A DNA stretch of 64,000 bases, taken from contig JBBPUQ010000004.1 of NCBI GenBank assembly GCA_038501195.1, positions 4,664,001 through 4,728,000 of the forward strand. The letters run 5' to 3'. The notes under the pieces were generated by a model. That model was not told the DNA's origin and searched no databases. It saw only the letters and a program-made list of their open reading frames with translations. This document shows positions 1-10,496 of the stretch, one piece after another. How positions within the stretch are numbered: position 1 is the first letter of the stretch; each line of letters starts with the position of its first letter. Source of the DNA: Nemania diffusa (lineage: Eukaryota; Ascomycota; Sordariomycetes; Xylariales; Xylariaceae). A program made the translations under genes and the position numbers.

Positions 1-581
1 TCCGCGAGATTAAGGACTAGTATCAACCATTGCTGCGCCATTAGGAGAAGGTAGAATAGTGGCTGTGACCTATCAACGGGCAAGTGGTTGGTTCTTATAG
101 CTAAGACAGACTAGCCAAGCGGGATTCAAAGTTGATTGAGATGCTTTTACAAGACATCGCAATCCCGGAATCAGTAAAATGAAGTTTGCTAGAATCTTTC
201 AAAAACATGAGACAAGAAGATGATACTCTCTTCCGATGCGAGTGTAGTGATAAATAAATGATGGCATATATATTTGGAGAAGGCTTGAAGATTTACTTAA
301 TGAGGGCTATCGTGACTATGATCTCCCTATCGTGAGATCAGCTTTACGCGTATCTGTTGTCTGCCTTGGTAAGCACTCGCTAAATTAGGGTGTTTAATAC
401 TAAGTTTCGGCCTCTATCAATTTGGGACACGTCCGTCTCTTTGCAATAAAACTCTTAGGGGACCGTAAGGCATACTTCTTACAGCCTAAGGCCAAAATCC
501 TATCCTACATAATTCCACGACGTATACCATAATAGTACAAATAATTGCGCCAGGTTGTGAGACAGAAATATGACCCATATT
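1..581. other. Intergenic DNA at the left edge
   Basis: I see no open reading frame with family resemblance, no tRNA and no repeat here. It is the 3' flank of the leftward regulator gene that follows. An upstream neighbour may lie outside the window. Confidence 0.6.
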
Positions 582-2967
582 TTACAAGTCAAGATCATAC
601 AGATCGAAAGACCACAAGCTATCGAGCTGCATGGGCATACCGATATCCATGTTCATATCTGATGTTGTTGTCAGGACACTAGGGCCCCGTTCGAGTGTCT
701 TCGGATGTAACGGGGCTTTGAATCTGCTTAAAAGGCGGTCGACTTCGGCGTATGTCAACTGACTATCCTTAGATCTGCTCTGTGTTTTCTTAAATTCGTC
801 TGTTGGCAGTAAGTGACCGTCATGGGCTGTAGATAACAATTGTAGCACGTACGTATAAGGAACCGGGGCAGTGCCCACATGCTCGAGAATTGCTCTAAAA
901 AGAGTAATAATAAGTGTTGGCCTTGGTTGAGGTTTGCTACGATAGGGGCTGCCGGGTCAGTGGCGCTCCGACGATGTAGTTCAAGGAAGCAAAGAGCCGA
1001 GAAAACAATGAAGCACTGTAAAACTAGAAGTTAGTGACTATCATATCGAAAATCCTTTGAATACTCTGGGGAGGATAAACATCTCCCAAATGAGACACAC
1101 CGTGTACGAGGATGTTTTGACCATGGGAGAGCTACATTAGAATGAGAGCATCTAAAAAAATACTCACTATTGCAGGGTCAATACGAGGGGAGTGCTGATT
1201 ATCCCACTGCTCTACTACCGAGACAATGTTCTGGCATGGCCCAAGAGACTCTAGCCAGCTCTGCACAAATTCCGCTTCATTTTCATCGAGTCTAGGAGGT
1301 ACGGAGATAATCAAATTGGCCATGTGCAGATGAAGAATATTAGTAAGTCTGATATGGTGATCAATGCACGATTCGCCCCCTAGCACATTTCTGGCTGGGT
1401 TGAGATAACGAGAAGGGAGCGATAATCTCAAAGCAGCGAGAGCGCCCTTAAGAGTCGTCACCTTCGTAGGCAATAGCTTTCCCATACTTCGTAGTCTCAT
1501 AACTATTTAAAATAAGCAGTTAGTAATTATAGCATGTCAGAGGGTGTGTATCTATGTAGATTCAGGGAGGCCTAGGGACAATAGGCTGGGGCGGGCACGG
1601 ATTGAAGTAGAGGACTCCTAAAAACATACTATACCCAGCTTGCCGTAAAGTGGTTGTGGTGATCATGTGAAGGTTGTAGTTGACCATGGTCCCATTTGAG
1701 ATGACCTCTTTTGCTGTTTTCCATATTTCTTCGACGTCATCGGGTAAAAATATCTTAGAGGTAGAGGCCGAAGGGTTATGAGCTTGATCATGTGGGGTCC
1801 TAGTGAGTGCGGTGTTAATGCTCTCGAGTTCGACGACAAACGGGGTCCCCACGGATATGTTGGAGTAAGAGTCCAGGCAATAGATGCACCAGAAAAGATA
1901 ACGCCAATCCTCGATGTCGTCTTCGGTGGCCGTAGCATAATCAAAAGCTGAACACAGTTCCGGATTATCGATTTGATTTATACCGATCCTATATGCTTTT
2001 CGAGCAATTCTACTGATGCGCATCCAGGAGTTGGACCCAGGGAACTGATGAAACTCGTAATATGCGAGCAAGCATTCCATTCTGAAGGAATCGAGGCTAT
2101 AATGAGTATCGGGCGAAGCTGTCTCGGGTGACATGGTCTCGAGTAGAAACCTCATGCATAGCTCTACGTCCTCAGCTCTCCAGAAGCTGATGGGGCCTAG
2201 GACTTTGGCAGCCACTGTAACCATAGTTACGAGCAGGTTTCTATCAGCTAGGTCATTGTCATATTTCTGGATGAAGTGTCCACTTCTAAATAAGGGAATC
2301 GCAGGGTGGACTTCGTTGAAGAAGTGCATAAGACTATAAGTCAAAGTGGTCAATGCACGAAGGTCAGTCGGTATGATATTGATGCATCAACTTACATCTC
2401 TCTTTCGTGTTCGTGACTTAATGAATACCCAGGATATGCATTCTGGCTTTCAAAGGGCATCGCCGCGGCTGTTGAGCCATATGTAGGGTCTTGTAAACTG
2501 AAAGACCCGAAATCATGCAACTGCCCTTGGGGTAGACCAAAATCTTCAATCATACTGGGGGATACGGTGTCTGGTCTATGTCCTACAGAGTCTTGCTCGG
2601 GCGTCAGAGAAGCATCGTCTTGATCCCCCAGCATGAATTGAGCGTCATTTGAAGCTAGGCTCGCCGAGGCAGGTCCATGTTTCTGCCGGCGTGAGCCTCG
2701 CTGCGGACCCGGCTTCTTTCGCTCTGCCGAGTACGTGCAAGGGGAGTCTGCTTCTGAACAACGAGAGCAGTTAGGACGTTGTAAGTCACCTAGAGGCGGT
2801 GAGTATGGCTGATCTCATAACCGCACAACCGTCACTTACATTTTACCTTTTTACTATCAGTCTCATATTAGCTAGATACTTTTCGGATCTATTTTGTGAG
2901 CGTAAATGTTAACGACTACTCACCGGATACAGCGGTCACAAACACGATTTCTTCTGCTTAATGACAT
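582..2967 (-). CDS. Zn2Cys6 fungal transcription factor, probable regulator of the adjacent aromatic catabolic genes
   Basis: A nuclear binuclear zinc cluster regulator of about 623 aa in seven exons: 2967-2924, 2853-2840, 2789-2396, 2333-1630, 1502-1168, 1015-853 and 799-582. All junctions keep frame with GT-AG ends. The zinc cluster is at residues 10-37, reading CDRC, then KKVKC, then CSRC, with canonical spacing C-x2-C-x6-C-x6-C-x2-C-x6-C. The second exon is only 14 nt and supplies the KKVK stretch before the third cysteine. A basic linker (RKKPGPQRGSRRQK type) follows, then a long middle homology region (fungal_trans type) and an acidic, Met/Asp-rich C-terminus ending LYDLDL. It lies 0.5 kb from the dioxygenase gene and is transcribed in the same direction, which suggests a pathway-specific activator. 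That role is inference; the family call is firm. Confidence 0.9.
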
Positions 2968-3468
2968 TGCTCGTGGGGTGTTTTTAAGGTGATCTGCGAC
3001 TAGAGTGCCTAAATGTAGAAGGGAATAAGGAAGCCATTGAGCTGGCGATTATGCAACGGATCGAAGTCGCACTTCTTCAGGACCGCGGTAATGGAACTGG
3101 GCGTGAGGGGTGACATTGATCATCTATCCAGGTACTTATTCTACCAGGTTTCTAGCATCAATATTCTACCAATTTACGGAGACAGACTACGAATACATGG
3201 TTATAAGGATATATTCGCATAACGTAGCATATGTCATCATAAAGTCCCTATGTTTAGCCTTGTATATGTAACAATCCATAAAGGTTCATATTACCTGGGT
3301 AAGTACATATTTTAAGTATCTAAACCCCAAGCAATCTTCCAAGGTTGTTACGATATCTCCAATCCGACCATGATTATACAATTCCGATGACTGCCTGTCA
3401 AATAAGGCGCCTATGCCTTTCCGCACTATCGATACGCTTCTGTATCTACTTAAGTCATTTTCTGCGAA
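2968..3468. promoter_or_regulatory. Intergenic region upstream of the regulator
   Basis: This 0.5 kb lies between the start of the leftward regulator and the stop of the leftward dioxygenase. It must hold the regulator promoter and the dioxygenase terminator. Short open frames here resemble nothing I recognise. No clear operator repeat stood out. Confidence 0.35.
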
Positions 3469-4633
3469 TCAGCTCAAGAGCGGTTCGTCCTTCGCCGTGT
3501 TATCGCCGAAGTCTTTTGGCAGCTCTGGTCCCCAAATTGAAATAGGGCCGACGACTTCACGTGTCATAGCAGTGTCCTCATTCACCAAATCTCCGTCTGC
3601 GTAGTGCTCGATCGTGAACCCACTCGGGTCTTTCCAGTAGTCAAAGATTTGGCTACCTAGAATATGTCGCCCGACACCCCAGACACTTTTATAACCTCTC
3701 TTAGCGAGGTACTCGTGGCCAATGAGTTGCTCGTCGAAATCAGCCACCTCATACGACGTATGGTGTAAGTAGCTTTTCTTGACTTCTGGTGGCGCTCGCT
3801 GCATGAACATCACATGGTGGTCGGAAAACTCCTTGCCAAGATCCAGGTGCATAAAAGTGAGCACGTCAATATTAGAGAAGTCCCAGTGGTGCAGGATGTT
3901 GGACGGCACGAAGTTGAAGTTTCCTGTGTACCAATTGATCTCGGTGTCGAAATCTCGGTATATCAATCCATAATGACCGAGCTTGTGGACCAATGCCGGT
4001 CCCTCGTGATACCGTTGGAAAGTCCCTGCAGTGGTTTAGGTTAGCAATCTCTTTTGATGCCGAAGACTTTACGGTAGCCCAGTCTTGAAAATTACCTTTT
4101 CTAAGCTTCTGGAAAGGCCCATTGTATGGTCCTTGTACCTCGTGGGTGGCTGATGGTACTAGGCCTTCGACTTCTCTTTCGACTTGACCGTAGACGACAT
4201 GAAACTGGGTATCGTCGGATCGAGTGAAGGTAATCATCTTCCCACCTCCGGGTGCATCCGCAAGACTTGAGGGTGTTGCACCTGGTAAGAGCACCGCCTT
4301 CTCGAACTCTTCCTCCGATTTCGCTACAAAGGCCGCGCCCCCAAATCTCGATTTGCCATCTCGGCTCTTAGAAGCTACATATACGTACGGATCTACGCCG
4401 TAACCTCTATACCAAATCTTGTCCTCGTTTCGCCCCGCTTCCACAAAACCCCAGTCCTTCGCGAACTCGGAAAACGCCTCTAAGTCTGGATGTTCGAAGT
4501 AGACGTGTGCAATGCGTGCGAGCTGAACCTTTGAGGGGTTGTTAGAGATCTCAGGGATACGCATGTCGGGCATGATAGACTCGCGAACAAATTTAGGGAG
4601 CCTAGAAAGCAATGATAGAAAAAGAAGAGCCAT
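3469..4633 (-). CDS. Extradiol (meta-cleavage) ring dioxygenase, VOC superfamily
   Basis: Two exons, 4633-4096 and 4025-3469, joined across a 70-nt intron give 364 aa. Two vicinal-oxygen-chelate modules are visible: an N-terminal one (about residues 35-165) and a catalytic one (about 190-335). The likely Fe(II) ligands are His197 (in LGHYGL), His268 (in HHTSYEV) and Glu319 (in TIEHY), with His300 in GRHILGSQIFDYW as the second-sphere acid/base. This matches type I extradiol enzymes of the 2,3-dihydroxybiphenyl, metapyrocatechase and homoprotocatechuate group. The enzyme should open a catechol ring next to its hydroxyls using O2. It shares a 364-bp divergent promoter with the FAD hydroxylase, which would make the catechol. 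The exact substrate cannot be read from sequence. The start at 4633 is the first in-frame Met; a Met 20 residues later is possible. Confidence 0.9.
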
Positions 4634-4997
4634 GATGAAAGTCGAGTTACGAGAAAGAGTACCACGCCGAGACGGCAGCTTTTGAGCACTGGCCCATGCT
4701 TACATCGAAGCATCAAAGCACGCCCCTCCCTTTGGTAAGTTCCTCCGCGGGACAACTATATATCAACCCGGAGAAATGCACGACGCTCATACCAAGAAGC
4801 ACAAACTTAGTTGCAATATACCGTACCGGTGAAAATAATGCCGTATTCTTGGCGATGAATGTAGATGACACCAATAGCGTAGCAAATATAATCTGAGTTA
4901 CTCACCACTGAAGATTCTAACTACCTTGTTTCGTCACGTCAACAGCTGATACAGGCTTGCGAATAATACTAACGAATAAATCATCGTATGCTACTCA
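4634..4997. promoter_or_regulatory. Divergent promoter between ring dioxygenase and aromatic hydroxylase
   Basis: A 364-bp gap separates the two divergent start codons. A TATATA-like stretch near 4757-4763 lies about 125 bp upstream of the dioxygenase start on its strand. The shared intergenic space suggests co-regulation of the hydroxylation and ring-opening steps. No binding site was proven. Confidence 0.45.
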
Positions 4998-7142
4998 ATG
5001 GACACTACGGAAGTCGTCATCGTCGGTGCTGGCCCGGCCGGACTAGCGTTGGGGATCAGTTTGTCGAGGTTCAAAGTGAAGGTCAGTACGCTACGCAGTT
5101 CATGAGAGTAAATAAATACTTAATCTCGATAGTCGGTTATACTAGAAAAAGACCTCGAAACTACGGAGGACCCTAGAGGTGTCGCTTTAACACACGATGC
5201 AGTTAGAATATGTTGGGATCTCGGACTTGGTGGTGATATGGATAAGATCGGTGATGGTACAAATCTGCTACTGTGACGTCGCCAAACGAGGCTTATTAAC
5301 GAAGATATTTGCAGAGCTACCTCATATCAATTTTCATAAGACATCCTTCGCGAATGCTCCATTCTTCAGCATCGACCCATATCCAGATACGCTCGCTCAA
5401 ACGGTCCCGAGCGCCATTTTCCAGATTCAGCCGACGCTAGGTAAGTTCGTTATACTGATCCATCTGCACTTGATTATATGCTTAATAAATTAGAGTGGGC
5501 GATGCGCGAGAAGTTGAGAAATTCACAATATTGTGAACTCCGATGCGGCTGTACTGTAACAGGACGAAAACAAGATGGCGCCAGTATTATCGCTGAGTAC
5601 ACAAACGCTAAAGGACAGCCCAGAACTATACGCGGATCTTGGCTTATAGGATCAGATGGGAAACGGGGTATAGTTAGAAAACACTTTCTCGAGCCAACAG
5701 CAGGTATCCGACAAGTCGACAGTACGTACAAATACGATGGAACCTGGGTGGCAGCAAACCTGAAAATGTCACTACCGACCCCCAAAACCCATCCTGATTT
5801 TCCTCTTTGGAAACTGGGATACACGCCGGATCAAGTCTATGATCTATTCTGGCCCAACGGGTGGCATTTTGGTAGTCCTCCCGGAAAGCCACTTGCCGCA
5901 GGGCGCTTTGGGCCGTATGAGACTCGTCTGTGGCGCCATGAGTTTGCCCAAAATGACTGGAATGATACGATGGATGCGGAAGAGCTTCTCTGGGAACACC
6001 TTACCCCAATGATCACACGAAGTTGCGACAAGGGAATTGGACAATTCCCTTCGGGCGAGGTGACGTATCCCCGTGACTGTATTGAAATCCGACGTTGTCG
6101 GCCATTTCGCTTCACGCACAAGGTTGTCAACAAATGGTTCGATGATAGGACCATCTTGATCGGAGACGCTGCACGTGAGTAATCTTTTACAATTTTCAAG
6201 TTCCTGCATCCTTTAAGAGTTACCTATTTAGAAGTCTTCCTACCTATGTATTTCTACATACCCCAAAGTTTCTTAGGTCCGTAACACGATCAGCAATACT
6301 AACTCTTAACTACTCAAGACGTCTTCCCACCATTCGGTGGCCAGGGAATAGCAAGCGGCTTGCGGGATGCGCAGCAACTCGCCTGGCGCCTAATGCTTCT
6401 GCAACGGTTGCCTGATGTGAACCGTTCTATCCGCGACGATATTCTCCAAGCTTGGGCACAAGAGCGCACTTATAGCGTTCAGCTCGCAGCCCGCATCACA
6501 AGTTCCAACGGCCAGTTGTGCAATCACGGGGACTCGTGGATGTTCTGGTTACTGCGAAACATCGATTGGGCTTTGCGACAACTTCCGTTTTCTCTCGGAT
6601 TGCCTGATCCACTTGCCAGCGCCGAAGCGGGCGGCTTCACGACTGTCGATGGGGGCTTCTTCTCGTCTAAGCATAATGGAGGACAGCGACTCCCTCAGGT
6701 CTACTTGTCGTCGCGGGGAGGTATTCCAACACTATCAGATTTGATACTAGGGCCAAAACATACAGCTATGACACTCATAGTGATAGCAGGGGACAACCTT
6801 GAAAGCGATATAGCTGACGCGAGAAGGGCACTAGATGAAGCCGAAATCAACGAGGCAGTCATTAGTCATGACTCCGTCAAGGTCATCTGCCAAAGTCCGT
6901 ACGCTGGTGCGGATGATAGCTTGGATATCTACCACGCGACCTCCGTAGACGAATTACTGGAGGCCGGGATACCTGTACGGCCGTTATACGCACCCTCAAA
7001 ACTATTCAGTCGCTTCAGCTCTTATACAAGATTCGTCATCTTACGGGCGGACTTCTTCACATTTGGGCTTGCGAGGAGCTATTCGGAATTGGTGGAATGT
7101 ATTCTCGACCTAAAATGCTGTCTTCACAGCGAAGTCTCATAA
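4998..7142 (+). CDS. FAD-dependent aromatic monooxygenase (MhpA/phenol hydroxylase class)
   Basis: Five exons (4998-5081, 5133-5256, 5315-5440, 5494-6174, 6319-7142) give 612 aa with every intron phase consistent. The N-terminal Rossmann motif VGAGPAG is at residues 9-15. The second FAD motif, GDAAHVFPPFGGQG, spans the last intron at about residues 335-348. A GSDGKRGIVRK segment (about 215-225) matches the group A flavoprotein DG motif. A C-terminal thioredoxin-like extension after about residue 440 is typical of phenol and 3-(3-hydroxyphenyl)propionate hydroxylases. The enzyme should use NAD(P)H and O2 to add a hydroxyl ortho to an existing one, making the catechol that the divergent extradiol dioxygenase could cleave. 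The substrate is not determined. The coding sequence looks intact. Confidence 0.9.
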
Positions 7143-7908
7143 CTGTCGCGATGCACAAGTCATTAGATTCCGTCAATATAGTTCTTGTCTTCTCTCAATG
7201 TTGTTTCTTACTAGTATAGAATGTCCTTCATTTAGACCTGGCCTTGTACAACACATTCGGCGAGCACGATTTCTCCGAATAAATGCTTCTCGGGGTGAAC
7301 TAGACTCGCCCTAAATTCTTATGATAATATTTGATATGTGAATTGCAAAGCCTCGAAAGGAAGATATAGAGGCTACTGTATGGAGAGTAAGCCCTTAATT
7401 AGCACTCGGGCATCTCGCGAATTTGCCAACATGTTTGAACTATATTCGTCACACGTTCTAAAGGCAAAGCTACACAAACACCTACAGCTTGAGTACAAAG
7501 TATTCCAATCCCGTTACGGATACAACATCTAATGATACGGTTATGAAGGCTACTAGAAACGAAGGCCATGTCTTAGAAAGTCAAGCTTTAATTAAGCTAT
7601 AGAGCTTGCCTCGACTGTAAGTAGACAAGGACTCTCCAGAACCCTAAGGGCCATAATACAGTATTGTGAATACGAACATCAGTCTAAGTCTCGATTAGGA
7701 GAATATGCTATGTATCAAGCCGAAGAAGAGTGAGGTTATTAGTAGACGCGTGCTAGATTCGCCGTCGTATTACCACCAGGTAACCAAGGCTATAACAAAT
7801 CTTTGGACTTTAAGATACAAAAACGTCGCCCAGTCATTCCTTTACCCATTTCTCTTAGTATATGCCGCATGTAGACGAGTATGTTACAAGATTGATAGCT
7901 GAAACCTC
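7143..7908. other. Convergent intergenic region
   Basis: This 766-bp stretch lies between the hydroxylase stop and the FAH-family stop, so it should contain two terminators. Short open frames at 7338-7532 and 7705-7902 show no family resemblance and no splice-consistent extension. Confidence 0.5.
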
Positions 7909-9099
7909 TTACTCGAAAACGATCTTATTCTTCAGCTCGCCGATACCAGGGATCGACACCTCGACAACATCGCCATCGTTCAAGAACTGCTTCGGCTTCA
8001 TAAATGCGCCGACGCCTGCCGGCGTACCCGTCATGACGGCTGTAAAAGCCGGGATCGTGGTACCTGTCGATGACACATCAGCCCTTTCCCATTGAAGAAG
8101 AACCTCGACACTCGGAGCAACTTGCGCCGAAGGAATAGAAGACTAGAACCGGAATAAATGTGTAGAACCCACGCACCTTGGCTCATGAAACTAAGTATAG
8201 CGGCCGGACTGAAGACCATGTCCTTCTCGAAGTCCGCCTCTTGCCGTTTCTCCCCGTTGACCTTGAGCGTCATGCGCACCTCCGACAAGGGGAACGCGTC
8301 GGCACTGACGAGCGCGGGCCCGATGGGCGCGAAGTTATCGAACGCCTTGGCGTAGAAGAACTGCCCGCCCCCTGCTTCGGCATCTGGAATAGGCGGCAGG
8401 ACAGGTCGTTGCCGATGGTGTAGCCGAGGATGGCGTCTGCGGCTTCGCGCTCCGTTACGTCTTTGCATGTTCTCGAAGTCACGAAGACGAGTTCGGCCTT
8501 TTCAATTACCCATCCCTCGTTAGAAGAGAGCAAAGGAGGGGGGAGGTAGGGGGGATGAGCTGGGGTATTGGCTGTTCGTGCGTACCTCGTAGTCTGGGTA
8601 ACTTGCTGCGCAGTATTTGTTGATCAGGATGTCCTGCCCGGGATTTGCGAGCGCTGCGGCCGGCTTCGTCCAGAGCGGCGGTGACTGGCTTACTTGGAGC
8701 TGAGAGGGCCATCGTGAGTGATGAGAGATCGCTCTTCGTTTTATTTGAAGTAGAAGGGCCTCGGTGCACTTACGTCTGCTTCAGTTGCGTGGCTTTTGTA
8801 ATTCAGTCCCACGCAGTAGATTGGTAAGTCACCACGGGGTAGAGGAGCGAGGAGCTACACATGAGGTTACTGTTAGCTGTCCTTCTCTCCATAATAGGAC
8901 TAATAACGTCGTCTTGTCTTCTTACCTCCTTTACCGTTACTGTGTCTGCACTGCTCTTTGACAACAAGTCTTCAAACGAGTTGTAAGCTGTGATCTGCAA
9001 TCCAAGCGTTGGTGCCTCAGATGTAAGGCTCCCTAAGTCTGCATAGTAAGTCCCGCCGTTTTCCGACTTGAACCGAATCAATTTCGTGAATAAACCCAT
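7909..9099 (-). pseudogene. Fumarylacetoacetate hydrolase-family enzyme with a one-base frameshift
   Basis: Five exons (9099-8926, 8854-8774, 8699-8586, 8497-8177, 8063-7909) would encode about 281 aa. Family landmarks appear in order: YCVGLNYKSHA, WTKPAAAL, the metal-binding DYEAELVF, IGNDLSCR, FFYAKAFDNFAPIGP and MTGTPAGVG near the C-terminus. FAH-family members hydrolyse, hydrate or decarboxylate acylpyruvate-like products of aromatic catabolism, which fits a step after meta cleavage. The reading frame breaks in exon 4: the run at 8368-8372 (five C on the + strand) needs a sixth base to join FQMPKQG to GQFFYAK, a contiguous conserved block. All splice phases fit if one base is restored. 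It may be a recent pseudogene, a polymorphism or an assembly error; everything else is intact. Confidence 0.85.
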
Positions 9100-10496
9100 C
9101 GAGTTGTTTGTCGCGACGACAGCGATGTGGTAACGTATGATGATAGCCTCTTAATGCTACATCGACGAGTCTATCGAGTGGCGGAGGTTATAAAACCGGC
9201 AACGGGATAACTGAATATAAGTGAGCAAGCCGAATTACCAAATCTGCCGCGAGATCGTCCGGCAGGCTATCGACCGGCATCGTCGCTACGTGAAGCTGGT
9301 TTCTTCGTAGACTCATCAGATGCGGATAGCATACCGCAATGCTCTATATGCGGCGAGCGCTACAAGACTTTCGATTGTGCCGAACAACGATACGCGCATA
9401 ATCCGGCCTTCCGCTTTCCCCGCACCGGAGAATCTGGGGCTTTCAGAGAGACTCCATGGATGTAATAGGTACCGGAAATCGACTCGAGGGTCACTTTATA
9501 CCTTTTGCTGTTCAGTATTATTTGCGTTGGAAAAAAAGAAATGAGTAGGGCTTAGGCAGCAAGAGGGTTGAATGGAGCTAAGGCCGCAACGTACGTACCT
9601 AGCCCACATGCATCTGACACCTTTCATACCAAGCTGAACACCGCTATCTCTCCACTGTATACCTATGTACTACCAAAGCCTTCTGACTAGGGTTTCTATG
9701 CTCAAAAGATATTGATGTTTATTTTTAAATAAATAAAGATTATACAAGAAATGTTATAATAGGTAGGTTGATCACGACAAGATTGGTTTGATGCTAATAT
9801 AACTGGTATTTTGATATTTAAAACTTAAAGGTATAAGTAGGCTAGGTACCTAGGTAGTCTAGACAGTGTATGCACCCGACCGAAGCTGATAACCAATGGG
9901 CAAGGAAATAGCTTCCAGCGATGAAAAGGTCCTAAGCATAGGTGGCTAAGCCTGGCCACATCATGCATACTGCGTAAGAGAGCGGACTGCGACAGGGGAG
10001 GTTTCTATATTGGTCCGATGGAGCAACCTCAGATCCTCCGCGCAGTTGGTACTTTTTATCTTGAGCAGTGCGTAGTTTGTAGACCAGGCACAGTTCTAAG
10101 AGGACTTCGAATCGAATTTCTTGAAGTAAACCAATCAATAAACTACAATCAAATATATGCATGTGCATAAGAAATATCTAAGCTGGAATTTCCCAAGATA
10201 AACAAACAAACGGAGGACTTTACAACGGGTACCAAGTTCAATACTACATAGTACTTCCCCTCTATAAAGTACTAGGTAGGTACTTAGCTGTGTTCGCCCC
10301 TGTAACATAGAGTTGTAGGAATTAACAGGCTGATCTACCAAGGTAGTAGTGCAGTACTGGCTTGTTGCTTGTTGCTGATTGCTGATTGCTGATTACTTAT
10401 TGTTGTTCTCCATCCCATTTTCCACGTGGCCCTTCTAACTTCATTCAACATCTTAATCTCCCTCATGGATACATAGTGCTCTAGTATACCAAGACC
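9100..10496. other. Intergenic region, 1.4 kb
   Basis: It holds the promoter of the FAH-family gene (a TTATAA-containing stretch near 9187-9200, about 95 bp upstream) and the promoter of the HET-kinase gene. Short words such as ctaggtacctaggtag recur (9840-9860, 10270-10285). A run of TGCTGAT units lies at about 10370-10395. I see no supported gene. Confidence 0.5.
10370..10397 (+). repeat. Short TGCTGAT tandem repeat upstream of the HET-kinase gene
   Basis: The heptamer tgctgat occurs three times in a row, followed by a degenerate unit, about 100 bp upstream of the start codon at 10497. It may be a simple replication-slippage repeat in the 5' region. Confidence 0.6.

Noticed and set aside
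1016..1023. Alternative acceptor for exon 6 of the first regulator (eight bases upstream)
   Set aside because: It would need a second awkward intron and gives a less family-like sequence. The chosen acceptor followed by a 53-nt intron (800-852) restores frame throughout.
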